From JBFWQM01 sp050249455 (GTDB lineage: Bacteria; Pseudomonadota; Alphaproteobacteria; MPNO01; VGEU01): a stretch of 22,816 bases of DNA. Both the position numbers and the translations under genes were made by a program. The stretch lies in NCBI GenBank assembly GCA_050249455.1, contig JBFWQM010000066.1:1-22816 (forward strand), written 5' to 3'. Shown piece by piece: positions 7,575 to 14,525 of this stretch (position 1 is its first letter; every line of letters begins with the position of its first letter). Under the pieces are notes generated by a model, which was not told the DNA's origin, made no database searches, and saw only the letters and a program-made list of their open reading frames with translations.

Positions 7575-8669
7575 GTGGCCGAGCTGGCCGTCATCATCCC
7601 GACATTCAACGAACGCGACAACGTCGCCCCGCTGCTGGAGCGGCTGGAGCGCACGCTGGCCGGCGTCGACTGGGAGGCGATCTACGTCGACGACGACTCC
7701 AGGGACGGCACCGCCGACGCGGTGAGCGCGATCGCGCGCACCAACCCGCGGGTGCGCTGCATCCGGCGGATCGGCCGCCGCGGGCTGTCGACGGCGTGCA
7801 TCGAGGGCATGCTGGCGACGCCGGCGGAGTACCTGGCCGTCATCGACGCCGACCTGCAGCACGACGAGACCTTGCTGCCCCAGATGCTGGCCACCCTGAA
7901 GCAGGGCGACGTCGACGTCGTGGTGGGCAGCCGCTACATGGCCGGCGGCGACGCCGGCGGCCTGTCGTCGAAGCGGCTGTTCGTCAGCCAGACGGCGACC
8001 CGGCTGTCGCGGCTGATCGTCAACGCCGAGCTTTCCGATCCGATGAGCGGGTTCTTCATGATCACCCGCGCTTTCCTGAACGAGACCGTGCACAAGCTGT
8101 CCGGCCAGGGCTTCAAGATCCTGATCGACCTGTGCGCGTCGGCCAACCGGCCGGTGCGCACCCGCGAGCTGCCGTATTCGTTCCGCGAGCGCCACGCCGG
8201 GACAAGCAAGCTCGATACGCTGGTGATCCTGGAATATCTGTGGCTGATCGCCGACAAGCTGTTCGGCCGCTGGGTGCCGGTCCGTTTCGTGCTGTTCGTG
8301 CTGATCGGCCTGTCGGGCGTCGTGGTGCACCTCGCCGTGCTGGCGCTGTGCTTCCGCGGGCTGGAGCTGTCGTTCCTGGCCTCGCAGGCGGTCGCGACCC
8401 TGGTCGCGATGACGACCAACTTCCTGCTCAACAACGCGCTGACCTATCGCGACCGCCAGCTGCGCGGCGCCGGGCAGATCGCGCGCGGCCTGGTTTCGTT
8501 CTATGTCGCCTGCTCGATCGGCGCGGTGGTCAACAACCTGGTCGCCGACTGGCTGTTCGAGCTGCGCGTGCCCTACCTGCTGGCCGGCTTCCTGGGCGCG
8601 ATGCTGGGCTCGGTGTGGAACTACGGCATCAGCTCCACCTTCACCTGGAAGCGCGAGCGCAAAGACTAG
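7575..8669 (+). CDS. DPM1-like polyprenyl-phosphate glycosyltransferase fused to GtrA domain
   Basis: A 364-residue two-domain protein. Residues about 4-230 are a GT-A fold family 2 glycosyltransferase of the dolichol-phosphate mannose synthase type: 'VIIPTFNERDNV', 'IYVDDDSRDGT', the DAD metal-binding motif at 91-93 (VIDADLQHDE), 'VVGSRYM', and 'DPMSGFFMITR'. Residues about 236-362 are a four-helix GtrA domain ('VRFVLFVLIGLSGVV', 'NFLLNNALTYRDR', ending 'NYGISSTFTWKRE'), a family linked to moving lipid-linked sugars across the membrane. It probably makes, and perhaps flips, polyprenyl-phosphate-hexose on the inner membrane. GTG 7575 is chosen because homology starts there and CAGGAG lies upstream; the frame is open to 7476. 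The stop overlaps the stop of the convergent gene at a CTAG. Sugar unknown. Confidence 0.9.
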   Translation: MAELAVIIPTFNERDNVAPLLERLERTLAGVDWEAIYVDDDSRDGTADAVSAIARTNPRVRCIRRIGRRGLSTACIEGMLATPAEYLAVIDADLQHDETLLPQMLATLKQGDVDVVVGSRYMAGGDAGGLSSKRLFVSQTATRLSRLIVNAELSDPMSGFFMITRAFLNETVHKLSGQGFKILIDLCASANRPVRTRELPYSFRERHAGTSKLDTLVILEYLWLIADKLFGRWVPVRFVLFVLIGLSGVVVHLAVLALCFRGLELSFLASQAVATLVAMTTNFLLNNALTYRDRQLRGAGQIARGLVSFYVACSIGAVVNNLVADWLFELRVPYLLAGFLGAMLGSVWNYGISSTFTWKRERKD

Positions 8670-10222
8670 TTCTTCGGCGCGATGCGGTAGAGGCCGAAGT
8701 TGTCGCCGGTGACGACCGCCTCGAGGTCGGGCGGCGGCGGCGCCCCGAACTGGTCGAGACGGATCGCCAGCACGTAGTCGAACCCGTCCAGGTATTCCGG
8801 CAGGAACGGGTTGCGGGCGCCCTTGTTGGGCCCCAGCGCATGGTCCATGCCGCGCAACGAGATTTCGTTCTCGACCTCTTTCGCGCGCGCCGCGTAGGGC
8901 GGGCGCACCGTCACCGGCTGCTGGCCGGGGATGGCGAAGAACAGCGGGAAGAAGCCGTTGCGGTCGGTGATGACGTAGTTGGGCAGGTGGACCAGCGGCG
9001 GCCGGCGGCGCGCCCAGGTGTCGCAGCAGTAGCCAAGCGCCGCGGTCAGCCGCGCGCCCTCCGGCAGCGCGTCGATGGCGCGCACATAGGCCGCGAACTG
9101 GCGGTCCCAGGTCCGCCACGTCGCCTCCACCGCGACGACCCGCACCACCAGGACGACGGCGAGCACGCTTGCTGCGGCGTACTGCCAGCGCCGGCCGACG
9201 CCGCGCCAGTCGATCGCCGCGACCGCTACGAATACCGCCGTCATCGCCAGCCGGTCGTCGAGGAACGCGCCGGTCAGCACCTTCTTCGGGGCCAGCGCGA
9301 ACGCCGCGCCGACGCCGAGCACGGTCAGGAAGCCGTGGCGCGCGAAGGCGAGCCGGCGCAGCGCGAACCCGAGCCCGACGGCGCCGGCGTAGAGGATCAT
9401 CGTCGCTTTGTCGGTCCAGCCGTCGTAGGTGCGGAAGACGTCGGCCACGAGGTCGATCTTCTGGAAGTAATGCCACTTGTCGGTCACAAACGACCAGTCG
9501 GTCGTGCCGCCTTCGCCCGTGGTGGCGAAGCCGAACATCAGGATCGCGGGCACCGCGAACTGGCCCAGCGCGGCGAGCCAGCCGGCGCCAACCAGCGGGC
9601 CGCCGGCGCGCCAGCGCGCGATCGACCGGCTGGCCTCGTAGGCGCAGACCAGGATCGCGTACACGCCGAACGCGGTAAGGTGGCAGAACCACACCAATGT
9701 CCCCGCGAGCGTGCCGGCGGCGAGGCGCAGCGCCAGCCCGCGCCCGGCGAGCGCGATCCAGCCGGCGAACGCCAGCAGCGCGAGCCCGAAGCCGAACAGG
9801 TAGTTGACGAAGCCGAACAGGAACGTGTCGTTGTAGAGGATCGGCACCACCGCGAGCGGCCACGGCGACCAGTAGCCGTGCAAGGCGCGGTGGATGGCGA
9901 GCACGCCCGCCACCTGGACGGCGAGGCAGAGGACGACGAAGGTCTTCCCGGCGGCGGCCAGCGGCATGAGGTGCGCCAGCGGCAGCACCACCATCTCCAT
10001 CGCGAGGTTGGGCAGCGCGCCCCAGGTGATCTCGTAGAACTCGTGCAGCGCCGGCGTGTCGTCATAGGCCAGCAGCACGTGCATCCGCGCGAGATGGTTG
10101 GGGTAGTCGAGCAGCGGCAGGAACTCGGTCGCGAGCACCGGCCACGCGGCGACCGCGACCATCGCCACGGCGGCGGCCAGCACGATGCGGCCGTCGTGCG
10201 GCCGCGCGGCGGCCGCGGTCAT
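8666..10222 (-). CDS. Multi-pass membrane protein, GT-C-like (paralogue B)
   Basis: A 518-residue integral membrane protein with about ten to twelve predicted helices and a soluble C-terminal domain of about 120 residues. I do not recognise a named family. After the first helix comes 'LPLLDYPNHLARMHVL' with Asp39, placed like the catalytic acidic residue in the first periplasmic loop of GT-C glycosyltransferases such as ArnT. Other motifs shared with its upstream neighbour are 'ALPNLAME', 'YNDTFLFGF', 'FCHLTxFGxY', 'DKWHYFQK' and 'LDDRLAM'. It overlaps that neighbour by four bases (ATGA). The setting between two polyprenyl-phosphate sugar synthases suggests it transfers lipid-linked sugar on the periplasmic side. 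That function is inference; a polymer-export role is possible. Confidence 0.75.
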   Translation of the reverse strand: MTAAAARPHDGRIVLAAAVAMVAVAAWPVLATEFLPLLDYPNHLARMHVLLAYDDTPALHEFYEITWGALPNLAMEMVVLPLAHLMPLAAAGKTFVVLCLAVQVAGVLAIHRALHGYWSPWPLAVVPILYNDTFLFGFVNYLFGFGLALLAFAGWIALAGRGLALRLAAGTLAGTLVWFCHLTAFGVYAILVCAYEASRSIARWRAGGPLVGAGWLAALGQFAVPAILMFGFATTGEGGTTDWSFVTDKWHYFQKIDLVADVFRTYDGWTDKATMILYAGAVGLGFALRRLAFARHGFLTVLGVGAAFALAPKKVLTGAFLDDRLAMTAVFVAVAAIDWRGVGRRWQYAAASVLAVVLVVRVVAVEATWRTWDRQFAAYVRAIDALPEGARLTAALGYCCDTWARRRPPLVHLPNYVITDRNGFFPLFFAIPGQQPVTVRPPYAARAKEVENEISLRGMDHALGPNKGARNPFLPEYLDGFDYVLAIRLDQFGAPPPPDLEAVVTGDNFGLYRIAPKN

Positions 10223-11763
10223 GGCCGCCGCTCGATGCGGTAGAGCGTGTAGTCGTCGCCGCCGCCGACGCGCACCATGAAGCCGGGCCGCGGCGCCTTC
10301 ACCAGGTGCTCGCGGAATACGAACAGGTAGTCGAACTGCTTCAGGCGGTCGTACTCGAACGGCGCGGCGGCCAGCGGCTCCGCACCCAGCGGCCCGCCGG
10401 TGCGCAGGCTCATCAGCTCCTTCTGCGTCTGGCCGATCACGTCGTAGGGCGGCTTCAGCGCCATCGGCTGCTGCGCGCGCTGCGCGAAGATGGTCGGGTA
10501 GAAGGCGTGGCGGGTGATCGTCGCCTGGTTGAGGAAATGGTAGAGCGGCGGCCGCCGGCGCTGCCACGACGAGCCCTCGAACGCGACGACGCCGCCCAGG
10601 ACCTGGCCTTCCGGCATCTGCTCCAGGAGCTTCAGGTAGGCGGCGTAGTCGCGGTTGTAGTCCTGCCAGGTGACGGTGATCGCCGCGATCCGCACCACGA
10701 ACAGCGCCGCGACCGCGCCGACGACGAGGCGCCGGCCGGCGACGCCCATCCGGTCGAGCCGCGTGGTCGCCACGAACACGAACGCGAGCGCCACGGCGAC
10801 GCGGTCGTCGACGAAGTCGCTGGAGAACAGGAGCTTCGGCAGCACTGCGAACACCGCGGCGAGCAGGAAGCATGGCACGAAGCCGTGCGGCACGAAGCGC
10901 AGCCGCCGCGTCGCCAGCCCCGCGACGACCGCGATCACCACCAGCGCGAACGTCGCCTGGTCGAGCGTCATCGCGTAGTTGCGGAAGACGTCGAACAGCA
11001 GGGTCGCCTTCTGGAAGTAGTGCCACTTGTCGAGGAAGTTGCCGAAGCTCGACCGGCCGGCCGCGTCGGCGGTGGGGCTGAAGAAAACGAAGACGATGAT
11101 CGGCACGACGAACGGCGCGGCCGTCACCGCCCAGTCGGCGGGCACGACCAGCCCGCGTTCACGCCGCAGCGCCCAGGCGCGGCTGAGCTCGTAGCCGCCG
11201 ATCAGGACGCCGTAGATGCCGAACCCGGTGAGGTGGCAGAAATAGAGGAACAGCGCGCCGACGCCGAACGCGGCGAGCCGCAGGCCGACGCCACGCTCGC
11301 GCCAGTGGATCCACAGCGCGAACAGGAGGAGCGCCACGCCGACGCTCATGATGTAGCTCTGGAATCCGAACAGGAAGGTGTCGTTGTAGAGCAGCAGGAA
11401 GGCCGCCGCCGGCCACGCCGACCACACCCCCGACAGCGCGCGGTTGACCAGCACCACGCCGCCGATCAGCGCAGCGAAGCTGAGGCCCAGGAAGATCTTG
11501 CCGGCCAGCGCCACCGGCAGCAGCTTGGCCAGCGGCACGACGAAGATCTCCATCGCCAGGTTGGGCAGCGCCGCCCAGCGGATCGCGAAGAACTTCTGCA
11601 GCGCCGGCACGTCGTCGTAGTTGGCCAGCACGTACATCCGCGCGAGATGGTTCAGGTAGTCGTCGAGCGGCATGATCGCGACCGCCGCGATCGGCACCAG
11701 CGCCGCCGCGAACAGCGCGGCGTACAGGACGAAGGGGAATCTCGGCGGGGACGCGGCGGTCAT
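10219..11763 (-). CDS. Multi-pass membrane protein, GT-C-like (paralogue A)
   Basis: A 514-residue membrane protein homologous over its whole length to the next gene. It starts with a hydrophobic helix (about 11-31), then 'MPLDDYLNHLARMYVL' (Asp34/Asp35), 'ALPNLAMEIFVVPLAKLLP', 'LYNDTFLFGF', 'YFCHLTGFGIYG', 'DKWHYFQKATLLFDVFRNYA' and 'DDRVAVALAFV', and ends with a soluble domain containing 'RRPPLYHFLN'. The two copies are diverged enough (clearly under half identical by eye) to suggest an old duplication with different substrates. The start ATG at 11763 lies 54 bases after the ArnC-like gene, so the three minus-strand genes probably form one transcript. Function unassigned; a membrane glycosyltransferase is the best guess from context and topology. 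Confidence 0.75.
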   Translation of the reverse strand: MTAASPPRFPFVLYAALFAAALVPIAAVAIMPLDDYLNHLARMYVLANYDDVPALQKFFAIRWAALPNLAMEIFVVPLAKLLPVALAGKIFLGLSFAALIGGVVLVNRALSGVWSAWPAAAFLLLYNDTFLFGFQSYIMSVGVALLLFALWIHWRERGVGLRLAAFGVGALFLYFCHLTGFGIYGVLIGGYELSRAWALRRERGLVVPADWAVTAAPFVVPIIVFVFFSPTADAAGRSSFGNFLDKWHYFQKATLLFDVFRNYAMTLDQATFALVVIAVVAGLATRRLRFVPHGFVPCFLLAAVFAVLPKLLFSSDFVDDRVAVALAFVFVATTRLDRMGVAGRRLVVGAVAALFVVRIAAITVTWQDYNRDYAAYLKLLEQMPEGQVLGGVVAFEGSSWQRRRPPLYHFLNQATITRHAFYPTIFAQRAQQPMALKPPYDVIGQTQKELMSLRTGGPLGAEPLAAAPFEYDRLKQFDYLFVFREHLVKAPRPGFMVRVGGGDDYTLYRIERRP

Positions 11764-11817
11764 GGGACGCTCTGGCGGACAGTTGCGGATCGGCGGACGG
11801 CGTTCACGCGGCCGGCG

Positions 11818-12831
11818 TCAGCCCGCCCGCGAGCGCGGCCCGGTATCGACCAAATGCGGCGACGGCGGCTCGGCGCGGGCGCGGCGCGGCGGATGGAACC
11901 CGCGCACGAAGTAGAGCGGGCGCCGCTTTGTCTCGTTGAAGATGCGGCCCAGATATTCGCCGATGATGCCGAGCGTCATGAGCTGGAAACCGCCCAGCAT
12001 CAGCACCACCACCAGGAGCGAGGGATAGCCGGGCACCGGGTTGCCGTGCATCAGGGTCAGGAACAGGATGAAGCCGCCGTAGATGAACGCGCACACCGCG
12101 ATCAGGCAGCCGAGATAGGTCGCGATCTTGAGCGGCCCGATGGTGAACGAGGTGATGCCCTCGATCGAGAAGTTCCACAGCTTCCACAGGTTCCACTTGG
12201 TCTCGCCGGCGAAGCGCGGGTCGCGGCGATAGGGCACCGCCTTCTGCGGGTAGCCGATCCAGGCGAACAGCCCCTTCATGAAGCGGTGCTGCTCGCGCAT
12301 CGACAGGAGCGCGTCGAGCGCGGTGCGCGACAGCAGGCGGAAGTCGCCGACGTCGGCCGGGATGGGCACCCGGCTGACCCGGCGGATGAAGCGGTAGAAC
12401 AGCCACGCGGTCGCCTTCTTGACCGCGGTCTCCCCGTCGCGGCTGAGCCGCTGGGCGTAGACGACGTCGTAGCCTTCGCGCCAGCCGGCGACCAGCTCCT
12501 TGATCAGCTCCGGCGGGTCCTGCAGGTCGGCGTCGATCACCACCACCGCGTCGCCATGCGCGTGGTCGAGGCCGGCGGTGAGCGCGATCTCCTTGCCGAA
12601 GTTGCGCGACAGGTCGACGATCGACACCCGCTCGTCGCGCCGGCGCAGGCCGGCCAGCACCTCGGCGGTGCGGTCGCGGCTGCCGTCGTCGACATAGACC
12701 ACTTCGACGTCGAGGCCGAGGTCGCCCACGGCGGCGGACAGGCGGTCGTGGAAGGCTTCCACCACCGGCTCTTCGTTGTAGCACGGGACCACCACCGACA
12801 GGAGCTGCCGGCTGCCGCGGTCGCCGTTCAT
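11818..12831 (-). CDS. ArnC/GtrB-like polyprenyl-phosphate glycosyltransferase
   Basis: A 337-residue inner-membrane family 2 glycosyltransferase. The cytoplasmic GT-A domain carries 'LLSVVVPCYNEE', 'VVYVDDGSRD', 'SRNFGKEIALTAGLDHAHGD', the DAD motif at 100-102 (VIDADLQDPPELI) and 'GDFRLLSRTALDAL'. Two C-terminal helices (about 235-260 and 270-292) followed by 'GIIGEYLGRIFNETKRRPLYFV' are the standard signature of GtrB/ArnC/DPMS-type enzymes that attach a sugar to undecaprenyl phosphate. ATG 12831 is chosen because GGAG lies eight bases before it and homology starts nearby; a GTG at 12867 would add 12 residues. First gene of a likely three-gene minus-strand operon with the two GT-C-like paralogues. 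The transferred sugar cannot be read from the sequence. Confidence 0.92.
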   Translation of the reverse strand: MNGDRGSRQLLSVVVPCYNEEPVVEAFHDRLSAAVGDLGLDVEVVYVDDGSRDRTAEVLAGLRRRDERVSIVDLSRNFGKEIALTAGLDHAHGDAVVVIDADLQDPPELIKELVAGWREGYDVVYAQRLSRDGETAVKKATAWLFYRFIRRVSRVPIPADVGDFRLLSRTALDALLSMREQHRFMKGLFAWIGYPQKAVPYRRDPRFAGETKWNLWKLWNFSIEGITSFTIGPLKIATYLGCLIAVCAFIYGGFILFLTLMHGNPVPGYPSLLVVVLMLGGFQLMTLGIIGEYLGRIFNETKRRPLYFVRGFHPPRRARAEPPSPHLVDTGPRSRAG

Positions 12832-13048
12832 GCCGGCCGCTCCGTCACTGCGAAGATCAAGCCCCACCCCCTTGGGAATCCTAAAGCATTATCCGTCGCC
12901 GTGGAATCCGGATCGCCGCGAACGCGACTGCGGCACGGGACCGGGCGGGCGAACCGCATCATGCCTGGCAGTCAATCGCAATCACGGTGAACGATTTATG
13001 AACCGCGTGCGATCGCAAGGGCTTGGCGGCGGCCGGCGCACCGGCCTG
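12832..13048. other. Gene-free divergent intergenic segment
   Basis: No supported gene lies between the ArnC-like gene and tRNA-Thr. The segment is less GC-rich in places and carries two GAATC sites (near 12877 and 12904), the GANTC recognition sequence of the alphaproteobacterial CcrM methylase. On the minus strand a GATAAT about 60 bases before the ATG at 12831 could be a -10 box for the glycosylation operon, but no convincing -35 was found. Confidence 0.4.
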
Positions 13049-13076
13049 TTGCGGCGCCGGCCGCGCGTGGTATAAC
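13049..13076 (+). promoter_or_regulatory. Sigma-70-type promoter for tRNA-Thr
   Basis: TTGCGG (13049-13054) and TATAAC (13071-13076) are separated by 16 bases. Both hexamers are close to the housekeeping consensus and TATAAC is conspicuous in very GC-rich DNA. Transcription would begin near 13083, giving a leader of about 65 bases before the tRNA. Confidence 0.55.
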
Positions 13077-13090
13077 GCGCCGGCGCAGGC

Positions 13091-13137
13091 GGAGGCGCGT
13101 TGAAGCCTCCTTAACGGGTCGCCGGCATGCTGCCGGC
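13091..13137 (+). other. Two hairpins in the tRNA-Thr leader
   Basis: GGAGGC (13091-13096) pairs with GCCTCC (13105-13110) around an 8-base loop, and GCCGGCA (13121-13127) pairs with TGCCGGC (13131-13137) around a 3-base loop. Both are perfect and lie between the predicted transcription start and the tRNA 5' end, the second only 11 bases before it. They could guide 5' processing of the precursor. Confidence 0.5.
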
Positions 13138-13148
13138 CCTGCCACGGC

Positions 13149-13224
13149 GCCGCCTTAGCTCAGCCGGTAGAGCATCGCATTCGTAATGCGAGGGTCGCGT
13201 GTTCGAGTCACGCAGGCGGCACCA
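13149..13224 (+). tRNA. tRNA-Thr (anticodon CGT)
   Basis: A 76-base cloverleaf with genome-encoded CCA. The acceptor GCCGCCT pairs with AGGCGGC, the discriminator is A, the D-arm reads TAGCTCAGCCGGTAGAGC, the anticodon stem TCGCA/TGCGA holds loop TTCGTAA with anticodon CGT at 13182-13184 (positions 34-36), and the T-arm contains TTCGAGTC. The anticodon arm is the same as in E. coli tRNA-Thr(CGU), which reads ACG. As an ANN-reading tRNA it is a substrate of the t6A pathway that includes TsaD, encoded in this window. Confidence 0.97.
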
Positions 13225-13291
13225 TTCCCCCCTTTCCCGCGGCTTTTCGCCGAGCCGGCATCAGGCCGGCGGCGTCGCCCGCCTTCCCCGC

Positions 13292-13318
13292 TCCGTAGAC
13301 CTACGGATGTGATACACT
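13292..13318 (+). promoter_or_regulatory. Perfect palindrome abutting a -10 box (candidate operator)
   Basis: TCCGTAG-AC-CTACGGA (13292-13307) is a perfect 7-bp inverted repeat with a 2-base centre, a size typical of a homodimeric repressor or activator site. A TACACT -10-like hexamer (13313-13318) starts five bases later, so the palindrome would sit over the -35 to spacer region. The only gene downstream is the metzincin-like CDS, 70 bases away. The regulator is unknown. Confidence 0.45.
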
Positions 13319-13387
13319 GCGCGCCGGCTCGTATCGCCCCGTCTGTAACGCGTGTCGTGCGCAACAAAAGCAACAAAGGGGGCCGTC

Positions 13388-13942
13388 ATGATCTATCTGC
13401 GCGTCGCCTGCTTCGCCGCCAGCAACTGCGACTATCGCAACGTCCTCGAGGCCTATGGCCGCGCCGGCGACGCGCTGCTCAAGCCCCACGGCATGGCGCT
13501 GCACGACCGCTGGGGCCCCGGGCCGCTGATGGCCGACGAGATCGAATGGAACGACTACGTCATCGATTCGCAGGGCGGCCCCGGCGACCTTCGCGCGCTG
13601 TGCCACCGGAAATGGCCGGACGGCAAGGGCGTGCCGGTGATCCTGTGCAACCGCGGCACGCGCGCTCCCTACGGCGAGACCATCGAGACCGGCAACACCG
13701 AGGCGAACGGCGGCGTCCGCTGGCTGCCCTACGTCCTGATCAATGCGCAGGCGCTCAACCCCGCGGGCTCGACTCTCATCCACGAGATGATCCATACCAC
13801 CGGCCTTGGCGACCGCGACCACGACAAGGATCCGTCGAGCGTCTTCTACAGCGCCGACCGCAAGGCCGGCGACGGCGTGCGCAAGCTCGCCAAGAAGCAC
13901 GCCGACCGGCTTCGCCGCATGTATTACGCCGAAGCCGGCTGA
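13388..13942 (+). CDS. Small metzincin-like putative metalloprotease
   Basis: A 184-residue protein with no clear signal peptide. Its key motif is HEMIHTTGLGD: His132, Glu133, His136, Gly139, Asp142. This fits HEXXHXXGXXD, the metzincin zinc site with Asp as third ligand, as in snapalysin-type enzymes. 'SSVFYSAD' (150-157) sits where metzincins have the Met-turn, but with Phe in place of Met. Four Cys (8, 14, 72, 87) occur in the first half. The N-terminal half contains 'YGRAGDALLKPHGMALHDRW', which I do not recognise. ATG 13388 has an AAAGGGGG ribosome site; an ATG at 13352 would add 12 residues. It stands alone between tRNA-Thr and a small membrane-protein gene. Peptidase activity is inferred from the motif only. 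Confidence 0.75.
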   Translation: MIYLRVACFAASNCDYRNVLEAYGRAGDALLKPHGMALHDRWGPGPLMADEIEWNDYVIDSQGGPGDLRALCHRKWPDGKGVPVILCNRGTRAPYGETIETGNTEANGGVRWLPYVLINAQALNPAGSTLIHEMIHTTGLGDRDHDKDPSSVFYSADRKAGDGVRKLAKKHADRLRRMYYAEAG

Positions 13943-13950
13943 ACCCGCAT

Positions 13951-13997
13951 CGCGCCGGCCGGCCCGGCGCGGCGGCGCGCCCGGCGGGCCACTTTTT
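13951..13997 (+). terminator. GC-rich hairpins followed by T5
   Basis: Starting nine bases after the metzincin-like stop, CGCGCCGG (13951-13958) pairs with CCGGCGCG (13964-13971), and a second short GCCC/GGGC hairpin follows before ACTTTTTG. The stem nearest the T-run is weak, so termination efficiency is uncertain. Confidence 0.4.
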
Positions 13998-14089
13998 GCC
14001 CCTTGCCGGACCGGCCGCCGGGCGGCGGAACTAGGCGACGGCGCGGCGCGTTCAGCGCCTGCCGTCGTCCGCGCGCGGGGGAAACCGCC

Positions 14090-14302
14090 ATGGCAAGCCG
14101 CAAACGTTCGTCCGCGTGGTTCCGCGTCGGCCTGGTCGGCATCGGGCTCCTCGGCCTGATCCTGGTCGCCCAGGCCTTCAAGCATTCGATCGACCGCCAG
14201 TCGCCCCGGTCGAGCCTGTTCGGGCAGGCCGGCGGCATGGCCACGTTCGCGATCCTGCGCGACGCGGCGCCGCCGCCGCCGTGGCGGATGACCGACATCT
14301 GA
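14090..14302 (+). CDS. Small single-pass membrane protein
   Basis: A 70-residue protein: a basic N-terminus (MASRKRSSAWFR), one transmembrane helix at about 12-28 (VGLVGIGLLGLILVAQA), then a short tail 'KHSIDRQSPRSSLFGQAGG' ending in a Pro-rich stretch. The positive N-terminus favours the tail facing the periplasm. A GGGGGA site precedes the ATG. A hairpin in the 5' leader (CGACGGC with GCCGTCG around 14035-14070) lies just before the gene. Not recognised as a named family. Evidence for a real gene is the ribosome site, the clean helix and position; no function can be given. Confidence 0.55.
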   Translation: MASRKRSSAWFRVGLVGIGLLGLILVAQAFKHSIDRQSPRSSLFGQAGGMATFAILRDAAPPPPWRMTDI

Positions 14303-14333
14303 GCGCGCGCCGCCCGCCGCGGCGGCGCGCAGC

Positions 14334-14367
14334 AAAAAGGGCAGCGGCCCCCCAACGGCCGCTGCCC
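14334..14367 (-). terminator. Rho-independent terminator oriented on the minus strand
   Basis: GGGCAGCGGCC (14339-14349) and GGCCGCTGCCC (14357-14367) form a perfect 11-bp stem with a 7-base loop. On the plus strand it is preceded by A5 (14334-14338) and followed by C-rich sequence, so the U-tract occurs only in minus-strand RNA. It could still act weakly on the small gene ending at 14302. No minus-strand gene is visible between it and 14526. Confidence 0.75.
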
Positions 14368-14525
14368 CTCCGGCGCCGTGTGTCGGCGACGCCACAGCGC
14401 CTACAATGCCGCCGCGGCCGTCGTGTTCCGGCGGCTACGAAATATTTCCGGCATGGCGGCGATTGATCCGGCGCGGGCTGGTGCCGTAGCCTCGGGCCAG
14501 GGCATTCATCCGGGGGCAGGCGATC

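Noticed and set aside
7499..12990. Very long open frames on the plus strand opposite the membrane-protein genes (for example 10306-12990)
   Set aside because: They are Arg/Asp/His/Gln-rich translations with no domain signature, and are the expected antisense shadow of GC-rich coding DNA. The minus-strand proteins show clear helices, motifs and paralogy.
13149..13942. tRNA-Thr as an integration (att) site with the metzincin-like gene as island cargo
   Set aside because: No integrase is present and no repeat of the tRNA 3' end was seen downstream. Base composition matches the surroundings.
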